From: an uncultured Fibrobacterota bacterium
GTDB taxonomy: Bacteria > Fibrobacterota > Chitinivibrionia > Chitinivibrionales > Chitinispirillaceae
Length of the DNA: 13,141 nt
Assembly (NCBI GenBank): GCA_903888815.1
Contig: CAISVC010000731.1
Location: 1-13,141, forward strand
Direction of reading: 5' to 3'
Position 1 is the first letter of the stretch, and each line of letters opens with the position of its first letter. The notes under the pieces were generated by a model, which saw only the letters and a program-made list of their open reading frames with translations, did not search any database and was not told the origin of the DNA. Positions 12,609 through 13,141 of the stretch are shown piece after piece. The translations under genes were made by a program, and so were the position numbers.

Positions 12609-13141
12609 ATGTTGCTTAAACTCTTTTCCGGCGAACAAACCAACTATGGCGGGCTCTCCCTCATACAGAGGGCGCTGATCGGTTTTCTGTTGTTTGCGAT
12701 CATGCTGCCGCTTCTGCTCGCGGCATTTTTTTCCAAAGGAGCTGCAGCGGTTGCCATTATTCTTTCGCTTACGCTGATATTGGTTTTTCTGATCATGCTG
12801 TATATGTGGAAACACGTTCAGGGGTATGCAGAGAAAATAGCCAAGAGCAAACTCATCGGGAAACGGTTTCAGAACATTGCGAAATATTTTGAAAGTATTC
12901 TTCAGGACTCCACGGACATCATTTTCACGCTTGACACCGAAGGCTATATCCTGAAATTCAACAGGGGCGCACAGATACATTTCGGCTACACACAGGAAGA
13001 AATCGTCGGCAAGCCCCTCGCCCATCTTTTTGTCAACGAATCGGATATTGACAAAATTCTCGCCGCGGTGCTTCTTGCCGGAAAAACCGCCAACGAAGAG
13101 ATCCCGCTGAAAACGAACAATGGCGGGATCATCCTTGTCAA
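12609..13141 (+). CDS. membrane sensor with PAS domain, probable histidine kinase, N-terminal part
   Basis: This is a partial gene: 177 codons are visible and the frame is still open at the window end. Two hydrophobic segments at about residues 17-41 and 46-67 form a hairpin anchor with almost no external loop. They are followed by a basic, probably helical linker (68-93) and a PAS domain starting near residue 94 (ESILQDSTDIIFTLDTEGYI, then FNRGAQIHFGYTQEEIVGK). The PAS pattern 'D-I-I-F-x-L-D-x-x-G-x-I-x-x-x-N-x-x-x-x-x-x-F-G-Y-x-x-E-E-I-x-G-K' is classic. Such architecture usually continues into a histidine kinase, but a diguanylate cyclase or hybrid kinase is possible. An in-frame TAA at 12600-12602 rules out a longer start. 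No Shine-Dalgarno sequence precedes the ATG, so a leaderless-like or A/T-dependent start, or a later Met, cannot be excluded. It diverges from pckG across a 743-bp gap. Confidence 0.8.
   Translation, partial: MLLKLFSGEQTNYGGLSLIQRALIGFLLFAIMLPLLLAAFFSKGAAAVAIILSLTLILVFLIMLYMWKHVQGYAEKIAKSKLIGKRFQNIAKYFESILQDSTDIIFTLDTEGYILKFNRGAQIHFGYTQEEIVGKPLAHLFVNESDIDKILAAVLLAGKTANEEIPLKTNNGGIILV

Overview
The window is ordinary bacterial chromosome, densely packed with genes whose best-recognised products belong to central metabolism and the cell envelope. There is no sign of phage, transposon, CRISPR array, rRNA or tRNA. The GTP-type PEP carboxykinase, the separate AccA and AccD subunits, and a secreted serine hydrolase that resembles Bacteroidota proteins suggest a Gram-negative, probably fermentative bacterium of the FCB group (Fibrobacterota or a relative). 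That placement is an inference from family resemblance, not a measurement.

Left part (1-1026, minus strand): the N-terminal end of an AsmA-like membrane-anchored protein runs off the left edge. It is preceded by an M48 metalloprotease with an N-terminal signal or lipoprotein-like segment. The two lie 42 bp apart on the same strand. Next, on the plus strand (1178-6004), come four genes that look co-transcribed: a CDP-alcohol phosphatidyltransferase, an APC-family amino acid permease, an exported protein of unknown function whose start overlaps the permease stop by 4 bp, and an exported class A beta-lactamase-like serine hydrolase without a recognisable KTG box.

Centre and right (6223-11865, minus strand): a compact operon reads pckG, accD, accA, then a 666-residue fusion of an OadA/PycB-type carboxyltransferase with an AccB-like biotinyl domain. 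Gaps are 14 bp, an 11 bp overlap, and 18 bp. PEP carboxykinase can make oxaloacetate from PEP and CO2. The fusion protein can take a carboxyl group from oxaloacetate onto its own biotin. AccA/AccD can pass a carboxyl group from biotin to acetyl-CoA. No accC (biotin carboxylase), free accB, or oadB/oadG is present here. The set could therefore work as an oxaloacetate:acetyl-CoA transcarboxylase giving malonyl-CoA and pyruvate without direct ATP use. This is the most interesting hypothesis in the window. The conservative alternative is a conventional ACC plus a two-subunit pyruvate carboxylase sharing an AccC encoded elsewhere.

Right edge (11866-13141): about 740 bp of AT-rich apparently non-coding DNA carries several small symmetric elements and a plausible plus-strand promoter. 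It is followed by the N-terminal part of a two-TM, PAS-domain membrane sensor protein (probably a histidine kinase) cut by the window end.
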